A stretch of DNA of 64,000 nucleotides from Plutella xylostella (lineage: Eukaryota; Arthropoda; Insecta; Lepidoptera; Plutellidae), in the NCBI RefSeq assembly GCF_932276165.1, contig NC_063986.1:10118501-10182500 (forward strand). The letters are read 5' to 3'. Of this stretch, positions 42,500 to 53,857 are shown one piece after another (the stretch's first letter is position 1; each line of letters opens with the position of its first letter). Below the pieces are notes generated by a model, which made no database searches, had not been told where the DNA came from, and saw nothing but the letters and a program-made list of their open reading frames with translations. The translations under genes and the position numbers were made by a program.

Positions 42500-43950
42500 A
42501 TAGTATTGTAACCAGTGTTTTATTGTCACTTAGTAATATTAAAACCAGGATATTCGAGGTAACAGTCGCTGTACCCTTCGCTATCTCGAATATGCAACGA
42601 GTTCGAGGCCCCCTACTGCAGATAGATGCCACCCACTCGGCCAGCGCACCCAATGAGGACAACAAAGGTGTCATTACCCGACAGGCGTGCACATAATCAA
42701 TCCTATCAGGCAACTCATTTGATAACTCTCTTATAAGAATTCATCAAACGCCTTATATGTTTCTCAGTGATTTCTCCATACGATCGATGCATTGGGTGAA
42801 TTGCTTACTGTTTTCTTCCCAATGTCTTTGCAATTAAGAAAAGAACCTAAGTAACAAAGTTAAACTAAATACTTGAGTTGAGACCCATATCCCCTCTCAA
42901 ATATGTGATCGATTAGAGCCCACACTGTAGATCCTCACCGAATGTCCAGTCAAGCAGACACCATCTACGACACAGGTATCATTATCCAATAGGCTTACAC
43001 TATCAGTAGTCCTGTTGAACAACTCATTCGATAGCCCCCTTATAGAAGCTCACCAAATGCCCTATGTGCCTATCAGTGGTTTACCCGAATCGTTTTACTT
43101 TTCTACTTGGATTAACTCCACTTCAACACCTTCACAACACTTTTATCAACAGAATTTTGTAAGGTAAATTTAAGAATCCCTGGGTCTTATCACCTTCAGC
43201 ATTTACTAAACCTACCTAGCTTTATGTAAACCTGTAAGCTATAGTGACAACAGGATAAAAGTTTATAAGAAAAACAAATAACTGAACGAAACTTTTAACG
43301 AAAAGAAATGCATCTCTGGAAGTACTTCTTAATTATAGCTTAGTTACGTAAATATTAATTAATAAATTACGGCACACTAAAATTGTAACCAGTGGTAAGC
43401 GTAGACAAAGTATTCGAGATAACAGTCGTTGTGCCCTTCGCTACCTCGAACACGGAACAACTTCGAATCCCCCACTGCAGATTAATATCGCCCCACCAAA
43501 CCAGCACTCCCGCGAAGGCGACAAAAGTATCATTATTCAAGAGGCTTGTATTTTTAGCCTAATGAATAACTCATCTGATAGCCCCCTTATAGAAGCTCAC
43601 CAGACGCTCTATATGTCTCACAGTACTTTCTTAGAACGATCGGCGCATTGAGTGACATTTAAATTAGTTCCTCCTCAATGTCTTTGTGATTTATGCAAAT
43701 CAATAATAACTCATTAATGAAAAATATTTGAGTTGAGATCCAAAGTCACACTATTCCCTTCTCAAATATGAGATCGTTGAAAGCCCGCACTGTAGACCAT
43801 CGCAGAAAGTCTTAGTCGGTCGAGACAATAAAAACGACAAAGATATCATTATCCAATAAGCAATGCTACTAGATAACTCATTTGATAGCCCCCTTATAGA
43901 AGCTCGGCAAATGTCTTATATGCCTATCAGTAGTTTATCCGAACTGTTCA
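42500..43950. repeat. nested tandem duplication in the LTR-element interior
   Basis: Four related units: A1 (about 42510-42790), B1 (about 42880-43090), A2 (about 43380-43650) and B2 (about 43730-43945). All four end in a variant of AACTCATTTGATAGCCCCCT then TATAGAAGCTCACC. The A units share CAGTCGYTGTRCCCTTCGCT and CCCCCACTGCAGAT; the B units share GAGTTGAGA and CTCAAATATG. The A1-A2 and B1-B2 distances are both about 850-870 bases. This implies an ancient A-to-B duplication followed by duplication of the AB pair. No frame is conserved. Confidence 0.75.
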
Positions 43951-43989
43951 GCAGTAGGTATGTATTTAAAAACCATCACTTATCACCTT

Positions 43990-44690
43990 CACAAAAAAAT
44001 ATATATTATAAAATGTAATCTATCACGGTAAAGTTATTAAGTATAGGAAGAAGTACTCCAAAACTACATTCCATTTCATTACCATACCAAAGTATAGTCA
44101 CCGACATTAGCGCGCCCAAAAGTATAAAATTTACAGGGCCAATGAATAAATGACACGGTTACACGGTGTGACCATCATCACTGTACCTTCAGATAACCTG
44201 TACCTAAACTTAAATCCAAGTAGAAACTTATTTACTATCCCTCTTGTGTAAGTCAATTAATTAGTAAAATCAATTAGTTATTTAAAGGAGTGCAATGAGA
44301 ATTTAAATCAGCTATACTCAACCTGCGGCCCGCGTACAATGACTTAAACGTGTTTGTGGCCCTTACATAAAAAAGGTTGAGTACCAATGATTTAAATGGT
44401 GTATCACCCCCAAAATTAAACAACTCTAAAATATTTATCTATGTTGATGAAATACTTAGGTAAGTTAGGCACATTCGTTCACTCCAAGACAGTCAAATTT
44501 AAAATGCATTCAAATTGTCAAATAACCTAAGCTCTTATCTATTCCTGTAGATGAATACTCTCACCCCCACGTGTGTAACAACAGAACAATACTTAACCCA
44601 CATTCACATCACGACCGTCTTTCCTATTTTATAGTATTGATTGACTCAATTCAATCACCTCACTACACTCTCATTCATAAACATTCCTAC
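43990..44690. other. LTR-element interior, nothing recognised
   Basis: AT-rich sequence without ORF or repeat that I can recognise. Confidence 0.4.
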
Positions 44691-44700
44691 ATTTTTAAAC

Positions 44701-45001
44701 CATATTTACTAATTTTAAGACACACCCCCACTCACATATGTCACCTATTCCTAAACACACCCTACTGATGATGATGATGATTATAAAATTGGAGCAGCCC
44801 ATATTTACTCACTTTAAGAGACACCCCCACTCTCTTATGTCACATATTCCTAAACACACCCTACTGATGATGATGATGATTATAAAATTGGAGCAGCCCA
44901 TATTTACTCACTTTAAGAGACACCCCCACTCTCTTATGTCACCTATTCGTAAACACCCACTATTGATGATGATGATGATGATTATAAAATCGGAGCAGCC
45001 C
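44701..45001. repeat. three-copy 99-bp tandem repeat
   Basis: Units at 44701-44799, 44800-44898 and 44899-45001 each start CATATTTACT and include CACCCCCACT, CTATTCCTAAACACACCC, a (GAT)n run and AAATTGGAGCAGCC. A diverged fourth unit with its downstream flank lies at about 45636-45840. The 88-codon frame at 44738-45004 merely translates the repeat. Confidence 0.85.
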
Positions 45002-45228
45002 TAAGGATACCTATTCTGTGACATTTACCTACTATTATGTTGAACCGCCCGATGATTATGAATCTTGGCCATCATAATCTAACACATCATTATAATCTAA
45101 TACACATATTATAGTTTATAAAATATAGCATGAGCCCTTTAAAATATACCACGTTTGATTGACAGATCTTCCTGGTAGATGACTATCGACAAATAATTGT
45201 AAAATTTTACGTCGACTAAACCATTTGA

Positions 45229-45496
45229 TTACCGACATAGCTGTCAAAACATGCAAGCTGAAGTGGCAGTGGGCTGGTCATATCTGCCGAAGAACCGATA
45301 ACCGTTGGGGTAGACGAGTTCTCAAGTGGAGACCACGAACAGGCAAACGCAGCGTGGGACGCCCTCCTGCCCGCCGGACCGACGACCCTAGGCGGGTGGA
45401 GGGTAGTGGTTGGATGAGGAAGGCCGAGGACCGAGTGTTGTGGCGCTCCTTGGGAGAGGCCTATGTCCAGCAGTGGACGATTATTGGCTGATGATG
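45229..45496 (+). pseudogene. 5'-truncated RTE-type LINE C-terminus
   Basis: The open frame to the stop at 45489-45491 reads KLKWQWAGHICRRTDNRWGR, then WRPRTGKRSVGRPPARRTDD, and ends RSLGEAYVQQWTIIG. This is the well-known end of insect RTE-type endonuclease-reverse transcriptases. A short (GAT)n tail follows. A perfect 11-bp target-site duplication AAACCATTTGA (45218-45228 and 45497-45507) shows it is a separate insertion into the LTR-element interior. The opposite-strand frame 45216-45503 is its shadow. A damaged relative is at 62950-63040. Confidence 0.88.
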
Positions 45497-46019
45497 AAAC
45501 CATTTGACTTTGACTTTGACTTATGCCTGCTAAATAAAGTTGGGTTTCCCTTGAAAGCGAAGAAGTGACAAATAAAATGTATGGATTTGACAGCTGTCAT
45601 TCTAATCAAGCTATTTTTAAAGAACTGTAACATACATTCACTAGGCTCACCCCCACTATCTTATGCCTTCCAGCTTCCTCTCCTGGGAACAGTCCTAAAC
45701 ACCCCCTATATGTGATGACGACATTGAAGTAACCCTATGAATACCTATTTGTGTGTAACTTTTAATCTAATGATGTTACGGCCGATGATGATGATGAACC
45801 CAAGCCACCCTAATTTAACACATTGATAAAATCAGATATAAGTAAGTATGTAAATACGAACATAGTTTCCTTCACTAGCTCATTTTATTTACACCGTAAT
45901 CTTATCATTCCTCTATCTCATAATATCCCTAATGTCGTGCACATTATTCACAATATCAATCCATACTCAATCGCACCTACACGCAATTAGCAATCCAGTA
46001 CCTCTACTATATGTAGCTA

Positions 46020-46218
46020 GCACGCACTCACGCGCAGCCTGTATTTAGGTATACACTGCAGGACACGAACCTCCTCCAATTCCCCAACAACAGAGAGCCA
46101 CCTCCACAATCTCCATGCACATAAATTTAACACCACAACACACATTGAACACCAAAACCCGAGGATCGAACTCGAGACAGTAGTCAAGGTCACTATCCAC
46201 CACAACATTCGGTAGTGT
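46020..46218 (-). mobile_element. diverged tRNA-derived SINE in LTR-element interior
   Basis: On the minus strand ACCGAATGTTGTGGTGGATA, then GTGACCTTGACTACTGT and a GAGTTCGATCCTCGGGT B-box, align with the heads at 5233 and 30916 but with many changes. The 3' body (GGTGTTCAATGTGTGTTGTG onward) is of a third type. Confidence 0.6.
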
Positions 46219-46219
46219 A

Positions 46220-47870
46220 GCCAGCTAAGTATTCACATACATGTGGAAACATAAGATCATAATATCATAACCTCTCTTTCTCCACATGCTAGGTATCGAT
46301 TTCCCCCTCCTAGTTCCAATTATATACCTAATTACCTATACCTGCGTATTAGCAAAACGCATACCTACTACATACATGCCATTGAAGTAGATACAACGAA
46401 AGGAGTGACATATCCACTGTACCCAACACACGAACAGTGCCTCCGACATCGGCAAACAGCCACCGACAACTGATCCCACTACATAATCTTTTAACCACGG
46501 TGACAATCACTGGAGCTGGACAGCTGTTTGTCACTGACATTATAATAAGAAGTAACATTACCTATCATTGCCTAATTAAATAGGTACATACATGAAGGTC
46601 ATTGAACCTGTACAAAACAGTCTTTAATTTTGTCGACACGAATGCGGTAACTATATACATATTCAGTTAACCCCACGAAAGCTGAATATACTATTACTTA
46701 CTAAAATCCACAAAACTCATAACAATAATATTCGCTAAACTTATAACAGCCCTTTCCTTTGTCCGCAAGGTACCTACACGTCAGGTACCTAGAACTCACC
46801 TACATCCATACCAAATTCATGACACCAATCCCCTTCTATCGTGGGTAAAAGTCACCTTGACATAAGACCCAACACTAATCCTATCTTTTCTATGCTGGCA
46901 AAATTTATTTGTCATACATAACTAATTCTCATTACACCCCTTTCTCTAGCGTTGAAAGTATAAATATATCAGCATATAAACATACACCAAACCTATAACA
47001 ACACTCTTCCTTTATGGTTTAATTAAACCCACATAACGGACTACCTAAATAAATGAGTAAGAAAATTATACAATGCAAAATATTTTAATATGTATACCAG
47101 CGCCACCTGTGTTAAAACTCTTGAACTGCAATTAATCATTGATATCTACAGGTTCGAACATCAAATACAGCTAGCTAACTTCTTCCTGTTGTATCCTTAT
47201 TTACCGTTTATTTAAAGGTAAGTAGAAGTATAAAATAACAGTAGACAGACAGTACACTTGGAATTAAACCTAAAATCGGATGCACACAATCAAAATAAAT
47301 TTGCCATGAGTAGATATATCTCATCCGCCGCTGTGAAACTGACACTTATTAAATGTGTCAACTATCTACCTATAATATGTGTATATGTATGTATAAATAA
47401 CAAAAAAAATCTATTCCCTAGACAATCGTAGTCGTAGAAAATTAAATAGGTAAACAAGTACTTAGGTACTTACTAAAGTTTGCATTCACCAAAACATCTG
47501 TTAGTTATAGCTACCTACCACGCTAACTTCGAACGGTCTTTGACCTTACTAGTTTATTCTCGTTTACTTAGTAGGTACCTACTTTATTTTACTATAGGTA
47601 CCCCTTTTCCTTTATTAATTTAATGAAATAATTACAGAAAATGACGCAACATCCATGCGCCAAACCTACCAGTTTCAAGTGCACCATGGTAAGATCGGTA
47701 TAAATGAACCATGTAAAGTGTGCGCAGCTTCTAAATCACAATGTCATGTCTTTACCAAAATAATAATGACAGGACGCTACCTATAACCTATTTGATTGTT
47801 TTACTAATGCATTTGTAGGCAACCTACACGTATTTTAAGCACACTAAGTTTGAATGTAACAAATTTGTAT
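46220..47870. other. LTR-element interior, nothing recognised
   Basis: No ORF of note, no gag/pol motif. It contains the third CTCF-like site at 47098-47110. Confidence 0.45.
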
Positions 47871-47875
47871 ACAGT

Positions 47876-48075
47876 AGGGTAAAAGTACCACATATCGGCA
47901 CTTCAAATGTTTCAAGCAAAATGTATACAAGTATACAAATATTATGCTAAGTTTTTTTTTTTTTTTTATTTTATGTAAAGGGTAAAGTTACCAGTTATTG
48001 ACCTTTTAAATGGTTCAAACAAAATGTATTACCTAAGTGTACACATTATATTATTATTTTTTTTTTTTTAAATGC
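47876..48075. repeat. two-unit tandem repeat with poly(T)
   Basis: GGGTAAAAGTACC...CAAATGTTTCAAGCAAAATGTAT followed by poly(T) (47876-47978), and GGGTAAAGTTACC...AAATGGTTCAAACAAAATGTATT followed by (ATT)n/poly(T) (47979-48075). Diverged duplicates of about 100 bases. Confidence 0.65.
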
Positions 48076-48229
48076 CTATTTTATTGTACGCCTACACATA
48101 TGATTTTTCTATTAACGTTTTCTCTCAATCTCCTTCCGTTTCACGGCAACAATTGTAGGCTAAAAGCCTTTTAAGTTTTTGAATAATGCAAAACACAAAT
48201 AAAATAACGTTCCTAATAACCCGATCCTG

Positions 48230-48275
48230 TTTCTAATAATTCTAATCACCCTATCCTGGTCTACGGCATATCAAT
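48230..48275 (-). other. expected primer-binding-site region, non-canonical
   Basis: On the minus strand the 5' LTR is followed by ATTGATATGCCGTAGACCAG. No TGG, the complement of a tRNA CCA end, is present in the first bases. Shortly after, CAGGATAGGGTGATTAGAA and CAGGATCGGGTTATTAGGA form an imperfect tandem pair. The priming mechanism is unknown. Confidence 0.4.
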
Positions 48276-51200
48276 TGTAATATACCCCCCCTGTAGTGAC
48301 GCTTCGAACTCTAACCTACCTATTTAAGACGTATTTTTCGCCCTAACTAAACTGAAACGAACTGAAGAGAAGTCTTGTAACGGTATACGTGTTTTGCATT
48401 ATTCGTTTGGCCAATACGTGATCGTCTAGCATAGCGGTTAGGACTCTACATTGCCGAAGTAACTCAAGTTCTTTTAGGAGGTTGAGAGAATCCCTACCCT
48501 AGCACTAATCCCTAGAACCCTAGTTCATAATCCCTAGTTTATCTAATTTTTAGGACAACAGAACAAAGCTCAAGCAATAGTTATTTCTTAAAAAATATAC
48601 ATAATTGAGAGTGATTTAAAAATATATATTATATATATATAAAAAAAAGGGTTTTTAATTTGAATAGAAGGTGCGCCCCGCCTCGCACACCCTATGAAGG
48701 ACGACCAGATCTGTCCACCAGACCCATCTACCTTCTCTAGCCCACTGGCTCTATTCAAACTGTTTTTTTTGTCAGTCAGTCAAAGCCTAGGAAAGGATCT
48801 ATTGATTGGGATCCAGATGATGTTAATAATATTTTATTCAGCTTCACAATTCAGCACGGATATCTCCTGAGCCTACTTAAGTATTTATTCGACACGGATA
48901 TTTCCTGAGTCTACTTATGCATTTATTCGACACGGACACTTCCTGAGTCTACTTAATGTATCAATAATGTGTAATAGTTATTCGGCACGGATAGTTCCTG
49001 AGCCTACTTCTGTATCCATAATAAGCAATAATTATTCGGCACGGATATTTCCTGAGCCTACTCTTGTATTTTCGACACGGATATTCCCTGAATCTACTTA
49101 TACATTTATTCGACACGGATATTTCCTGAGTCTACTCATGTGTATCGTCACAGTACAATGTCTTCCAATAATGGACATAATTAGAATATAATTACTATCT
49201 CCCATTTCAGCTTGTGTCAAGAGCAATCACTCAAATGTATCTCTATATTGTAGATCTCAGAGTTATGTGACAATTAATATTTTATCGATGCTGGCTTGTG
49301 TCTACCATGGTACCTACAAGTTGTTCAAGGTGGTTTCCCTGCCTCTAATTAACTTCATCACAGTCAAGCTCAACATTACTTATTAATAACTAACTGTCAT
49401 CATCTCCTCCTGTATATGGTATGTATATTGGTCAGTTTGTAAGAAGAATCCAATTCAGCAACTGCTTTCCTTTACCCAAGCTGATAAGAAGTCATTTCAA
49501 TTTATTTATCGGTAGTAAGTAACTCATGTACTATGAAAATATTTTCCTATCTTATTCCAAACTTAGTAAATTTTATTTAGAATAGAATACAGTTGAAACT
49601 CTTACGGTCGCCAATCGCCTCAATGACCCTAATTATAAATTTTGTTTAATATTATCAACATCTTATCCAAACCCAAATCAATAATTATTAATATTAGCAG
49701 AATTAAAGGAGGATAATAAGTATAATAAATTATTACTAATCACTTCATATGTAAAAGTTGTCATGGTCACAGTCAATAATATATAGCCAATGATATCCAT
49801 TTAACCTTCAAAAGTAAAATTGCATGAATATTCACTATGGAAATATTTATTTTATCTTTTCCAAATATTTCAGTTAACTTAAAATAGTGTTAGTGCTCCT
49901 ATGGCCGCCATCCAACACATTGACCCTACGGGTATAAGTATCTAATTGAAGGTATTTATTTTATTTAATCAGACAAGTAGATCACTTTAGTAAAAGTAAA
50001 GTTGGTGCTCAACTAGGTCGGCAACTGACTCATTGACCCTATTATTTATTAATTTTGTTTAATATTCTTAACATCTTTTCCAAAGCAAAATCAATCTTTA
50101 TTTATATTAATAAAAGGGTATAATGCAGGTTTTTAAGTATTATAAATTATCATTAACTTGCTGAATATATAAGAATTGTCTTAGTCACAGTCAGTCAGGT
50201 ACAAGTTATGGCCAATATAACCATTGAATAAAAGGAATACTTACTAAATTACATGAATTCTATTCTGTTTTCTGATACATAACTAGTAATTGAGGTACTG
50301 AAGTAAATACCTATTGAATTCCAATAAAGCAAACTTTACATACTTAGGTGGGTAAGTAAATACCAAAATCATATCTATCACATCAATGAGTAAGAGGCCT
50401 AGATCCACTAACTATACATCAATAACATTCACCACACATGAGATACAAAAGGATAGCATGTTTTCAATTCAATAACCTACTCTCCCACAGTCTAAACCTA
50501 ACTGCTTAGCATCTAAGTGGTTTGAAGATGAAATGCATTTTATACAACCCCACATTTTACACAATGTTCCTAGTATCAAGTACCTAGTAAGTAAGTATAA
50601 ATTAAGAATCTGGGTTTCTTAGTTCTGAACTAATGTTTTGAAAGTAGATTTATTTTGCAAACAATACAACACTTAAATGTTTGTTGGTTTTGTTGCTGCC
50701 TAATTGTTAAGTATGGTTTTTTCTTTTATGATAAACAATACTTCAAATACCTGAATTTACCAAGTGTAGCTAAACCCATAATAAAACCATAGAGAATCAT
50801 TAAACTAGTGAATCATACAAGTACACACAATAATTATTCAAGTAGAAACATAGTATTTTATGAAAATATGGTCCGGCCAATTTTCATCCCGGTGGAAAAA
50901 TGTTTAAAATCATTTCAAATATTAAGAATACAAGTAATAAGTAATGTTTATAATAACCACTCTTAGAGAATCAAAGTAGGTTGAGCTAGCTGTAGATTTT
51001 AAATTACTTAAGTACTAAATAGGAATGCTGATTCAAATAAGAATATAATTTTGCTAAATAGATTCATAGCTTAATATGAATAACCTGAAGCATATTCTTC
51101 ATTCTGGTTTCAAGACTGAATAGATAAGTACATGCTTACATGAGAACTAGATGGAGTTGGTAGAAATAAGTTTATATAGTGTATCTCAGGAGATAAGTAA

Positions 51201-52210
51201 ATAAGTACCGACTACCTAGGAATATGAATCTTCTTGTAACCTAAACAATTTCAGAATGATCTAATATGTTACCTAATAGATTTACTTAAATTGCAAGCAC
51301 TTATCACTGAATAGGATTCCACATAATTATGTTATATATCTGATGAATCATCCATTATTATTACTTAGGTACTTATTCAGATTGTTGTGCAAGCCTAGTA
51401 AGGTTGTAAACCAAATATGTTGGAACATAGGTTATGATCCACCACAATGAAACATAGGTACACCTAATGGTCTGTATTATGCTAATTACTGTTCTTTACT
51501 GGGTATGCAAAGACTGCTGGGTGAAACAATTTCAGGTAGATAGATTGCTGTGAGTAAAAGTAACATACTTAAATACTTGACTCATTAGCCATCATCTCAA
51601 TAGAACATACTATTCAATATCTGTACTATATTGATATAAGTAACTAAGTTTATTCCTTCCAGGTAAACAAACATAGCTTGATGAAACAAGTGGGGTAATT
51701 TTCCCATAGTCGAATGTAGGTACTTATGCTTGTAAATTGATTGTTTTATGTGATAGAATCTTTAAGGCTGATTGATGAAGTAAAAGGTGGTTTCCTTGGG
51801 TCTCTCCTAATAAACCTAGGTACCCTAGCAGCCTTCAATTTCAAAATGGCCAAGATGCTGAACAATTAATAATGGGGAACAAGTGGATTTTAGGTTATGG
51901 AAATATTCGAATTTTGAAACCAGAACAAAATAAATAGATATTTTGATATTATGAATGGAGTGGAATATAGATAATAATATGCTGTGATACCTCGAAATAG
52001 TGGTTATTATAAAATCCAATCGACACTTAGCTGAGGTTCCTTGTTGCGCCGCCGCCGGCTGGTCGAAGCTGCAATCCACCGTATCCACATACTTATAAAA
52101 ATACATTCTCTATCCCCTTTTCCCTTTAAATAAAACTCTAAAATGCAAAGGCTTGATGTTATCACACGAAATCCCGCGGGAAGACCAAAGGCGAGTTTTC
52201 TTCCCGAAAT

Positions 52211-52220
52211 CTATTTATAG
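52211..52220 (-). promoter_or_regulatory. LTR TATA box (right copy, 5' LTR)
   Basis: Minus-strand CTATAAATAG, identical to 41503-41512. Confidence 0.6.
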
Positions 52221-52322
52221 CCTCTCCTGACCATCGACGCCCTTTTTCTTTTTTTTTCTTTTCTTTTTCCGGTTCATCCATCGAACTTTATCGATTCAAC
52301 TCCATCCCCAAGATCCTAGACT

Positions 52323-52338
52323 ACAGGTGGCGCCACTG
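52323..52338. promoter_or_regulatory. CTCF-like motif in LTR (right copy)
   Basis: ACAGGTGGCGCCACTG, identical to 41615-41630. Confidence 0.35.
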
Positions 52339-52940
52339 AGCTAGACAATAACACAACTATTAAATATTTTTAAGGTAATAAACCGATGGACTATTGTTCT
52401 ATAATTATTGATAATTAATATTATTATTATTTAACTAGTATTTACTAATTTCAAGTCCTGATTCGATTAATTAGAACTAAAAGATACTCAGTTGAGCGTC
52501 AAGGAGGCGTAGTACGTAAAGTGTCGCGTAAATTAGTGTTGTGCAAATCTGATCCTCATAATAATAACTTATCACTATGGCGTCATTCATTTCAATAATC
52601 AAACAATAATTAACAGAGCCGTATAAACGGTTGAAACATAATATAACCGAATCTAGTATGATATCTCTTTAAACTCTAAGCGTCAACAATAAGACTTGTA
52701 CTTATTCTAGGTATCTGTCGATTCGAACGACACAACACCCCCCGAACATTACCATATAAGGAAATGCGTCATCGAGTCTAACCCAATAGATGGCACTAGT
52801 GTGGCATTTCTACATCTCGGTATGGTTGTGTTTTCCAACCAGCGTAGTCTTATTTTGCTTATAATAAAAATTTCGCCCATCTATACATAAATATTGTAAT
52901 AATGTATAAGTCTGCTACGGACGGACTATGTTCCGTTACA

Positions 52941-52944
52941 ATCT
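52941..52944. repeat. right target-site duplication ATCT
   Basis: Second copy of the 4-bp duplication flanking the LTR element. Confidence 0.85.
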
Positions 52945-53731
52945 GTGCGGTACCAATCATGTTACTGTTTTTTGGTTTGCTTCGCTTCTTACGCTCAACG
53001 AGTATGAAGCTATCGTCGTGTTTATTTACAGCAGTCCGACGGGTCGGTTTCGCTTGCGTCTGCGCGGGCCGCAGGGCGATGTCGCGGTAGGTCGGCGTGT
53101 GGACCGGTTCCGCTCTTATCTCCGCACTCGCTATCGGTGACGATTGCGACAGCCGCCCGCTATTTACATTATTTTTGGTGGATTCATTTAATTTCGTCTT
53201 ACAGTCTTCCCGTTGTTGTAGCCTAGGCCTAGGTTTTGAGTACTGCCTATTGGGCGTATCTGTTTGCATTTCCGGCATAGTCGTATAAGATTTTAAATTA
53301 TTTATATCCGTGTATACTTTCGTCTCAAACAATGTCATCTCCGACTTGGAGATCGTGTCATTACGTAAACTATGCAGTTCATTTTTCAATAAAACTAGGT
53401 CTTTCAGTAGCCTTGTGACGTCCACATGATCGAACGACACGGGAGGCAGTCGGTTCAGGTCCTGCGCCACGAAGATCGGCTGCAGCTCGGGGGCCGTCGC
53501 ATGAAATAACTTAATGACATCCTTGATGTTCTTCTTGTTTTTTTCGTCCCCCTTTCTAGTAACGCATCTGTTACCATCAGGAAGACAGTCAAATAAGGTA
53601 GTTTTACCTGTCTCGATCTCTGCCTCCGTAAAGTTAGTCGCACATATTTGCACAATACTTAACTCGTCTAGTACGTCAATTTTATTTTGTATAAAAGTCA
53701 AAAACTCATTTATGACGATCTTTCTTGCCAT
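52941..53731 (-). pseudogene. LINE ORF1, N-terminal part (split by LTR element)
   Basis: The ATG is at 53731, giving 263 codons to the insertion point. The open frame runs on by chance into the LTR to a stop at 52859, adding about 26 foreign residues. The N-terminus (ARKIVINEFLTFIQNKIDVL, then SIVQICATNFTEAEIETGK and RKGDEKNKKNIKDVIKLFHA) resembles the conserved N-terminal domain of ORF1 proteins in a group of animal CR1-like LINEs. Next come PVFxRLPPVSFDHVDVTRLL-like sequence, a short coiled-coil-like stretch (about 115-150), and a low-complexity Ser/Thr/Pro/Arg-rich linker (about 155-255) typical before the RNA-binding part. ORF1 proteins bind LINE RNA in a ribonucleoprotein. Plus-strand frames here (52902-53288) are shadows. 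Confidence 0.85.
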
Positions 53732-53850
53732 TATTATTTAAATACACAGCATTCTCAGGAAATTGTTTAACTTTAGGTAGGTATACACCTTCGTGCGTAA
53801 ATACGGCGCAAACGATAACCGGCTATGAGTGCGCGCGGAAGACTGAGCTG
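53732..53850 (-). other. LINE 5' UTR / internal promoter region
   Basis: The sequence between the ORF1 ATG and the presumed LINE 5' end is GC-richer near the end (minus-strand CAGTCTTCCGCGCGCACTCA at about 53825-53845). Possible 5' end just before the AATTAAT at 53851-53857. The boundary is not sharply defined. Confidence 0.4.
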
Positions 53851-53857
53851 AATTAAT

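Larger units (their letters stand above)
37568..52940 (-). mobile_element. giant-LTR non-autonomous retroelement (15,373 bp)
   Basis: It consists of two direct repeats (37568-42232 and 48276-52940), each 4,665 bp and offset by exactly 10,708, around a 6,043-bp interior. Termini are TGTAATATAC...GTTACA on the plus strand (TGTAACGG...ATTACA on the minus strand), i.e. TG...CA both ways. The flanking ATCT duplication and the split LINE ORF1 prove insertion. On the minus strand the purine run TTAGGGGGTGGT abuts the LTR at 42233, the place and composition of a polypurine tract. Each LTR has CTATAAATAG on the same strand. The interior encodes no recognisable gag, protease, RT, RNase H or integrase, so the element depends on another element's proteins. 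It fits the idea of a large retrotransposon derivative (LARD), except that LTR length is most unusual. Superfamily (Ty3/Gypsy, Bel/Pao or other) cannot be determined. Confidence 0.88.
48276..52940 (-). repeat. LTR, right copy (5' LTR in element orientation), 4,665 bp
   Basis: Co-linear with 37568-42232 at constant offset. It contains the repeat array 48849-49138, the small frame 51825-52106, the TATA box 52211-52220 and the CTCF-like site 52323-52338. Transcription towards the interior would leave about 3.9 kb of transcribed LTR before the interior begins. Confidence 0.9.

Noticed and set aside
44738..45004. 88-codon frame in LTR-element interior
   Set aside because: Translation of the 99-bp tandem repeat.
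37568..52940. The 4.7-kb direct repeats as an assembly artefact or segmental duplication
   Set aside because: TG...CA ends, a matching ATCT on the outer sides only, an adjacent polypurine tract and a LINE ORF that is restored by removing the segment all point to true LTRs.
52902..53288. Plus-strand frames opposite LINE ORF1
   Set aside because: Antisense shadows.
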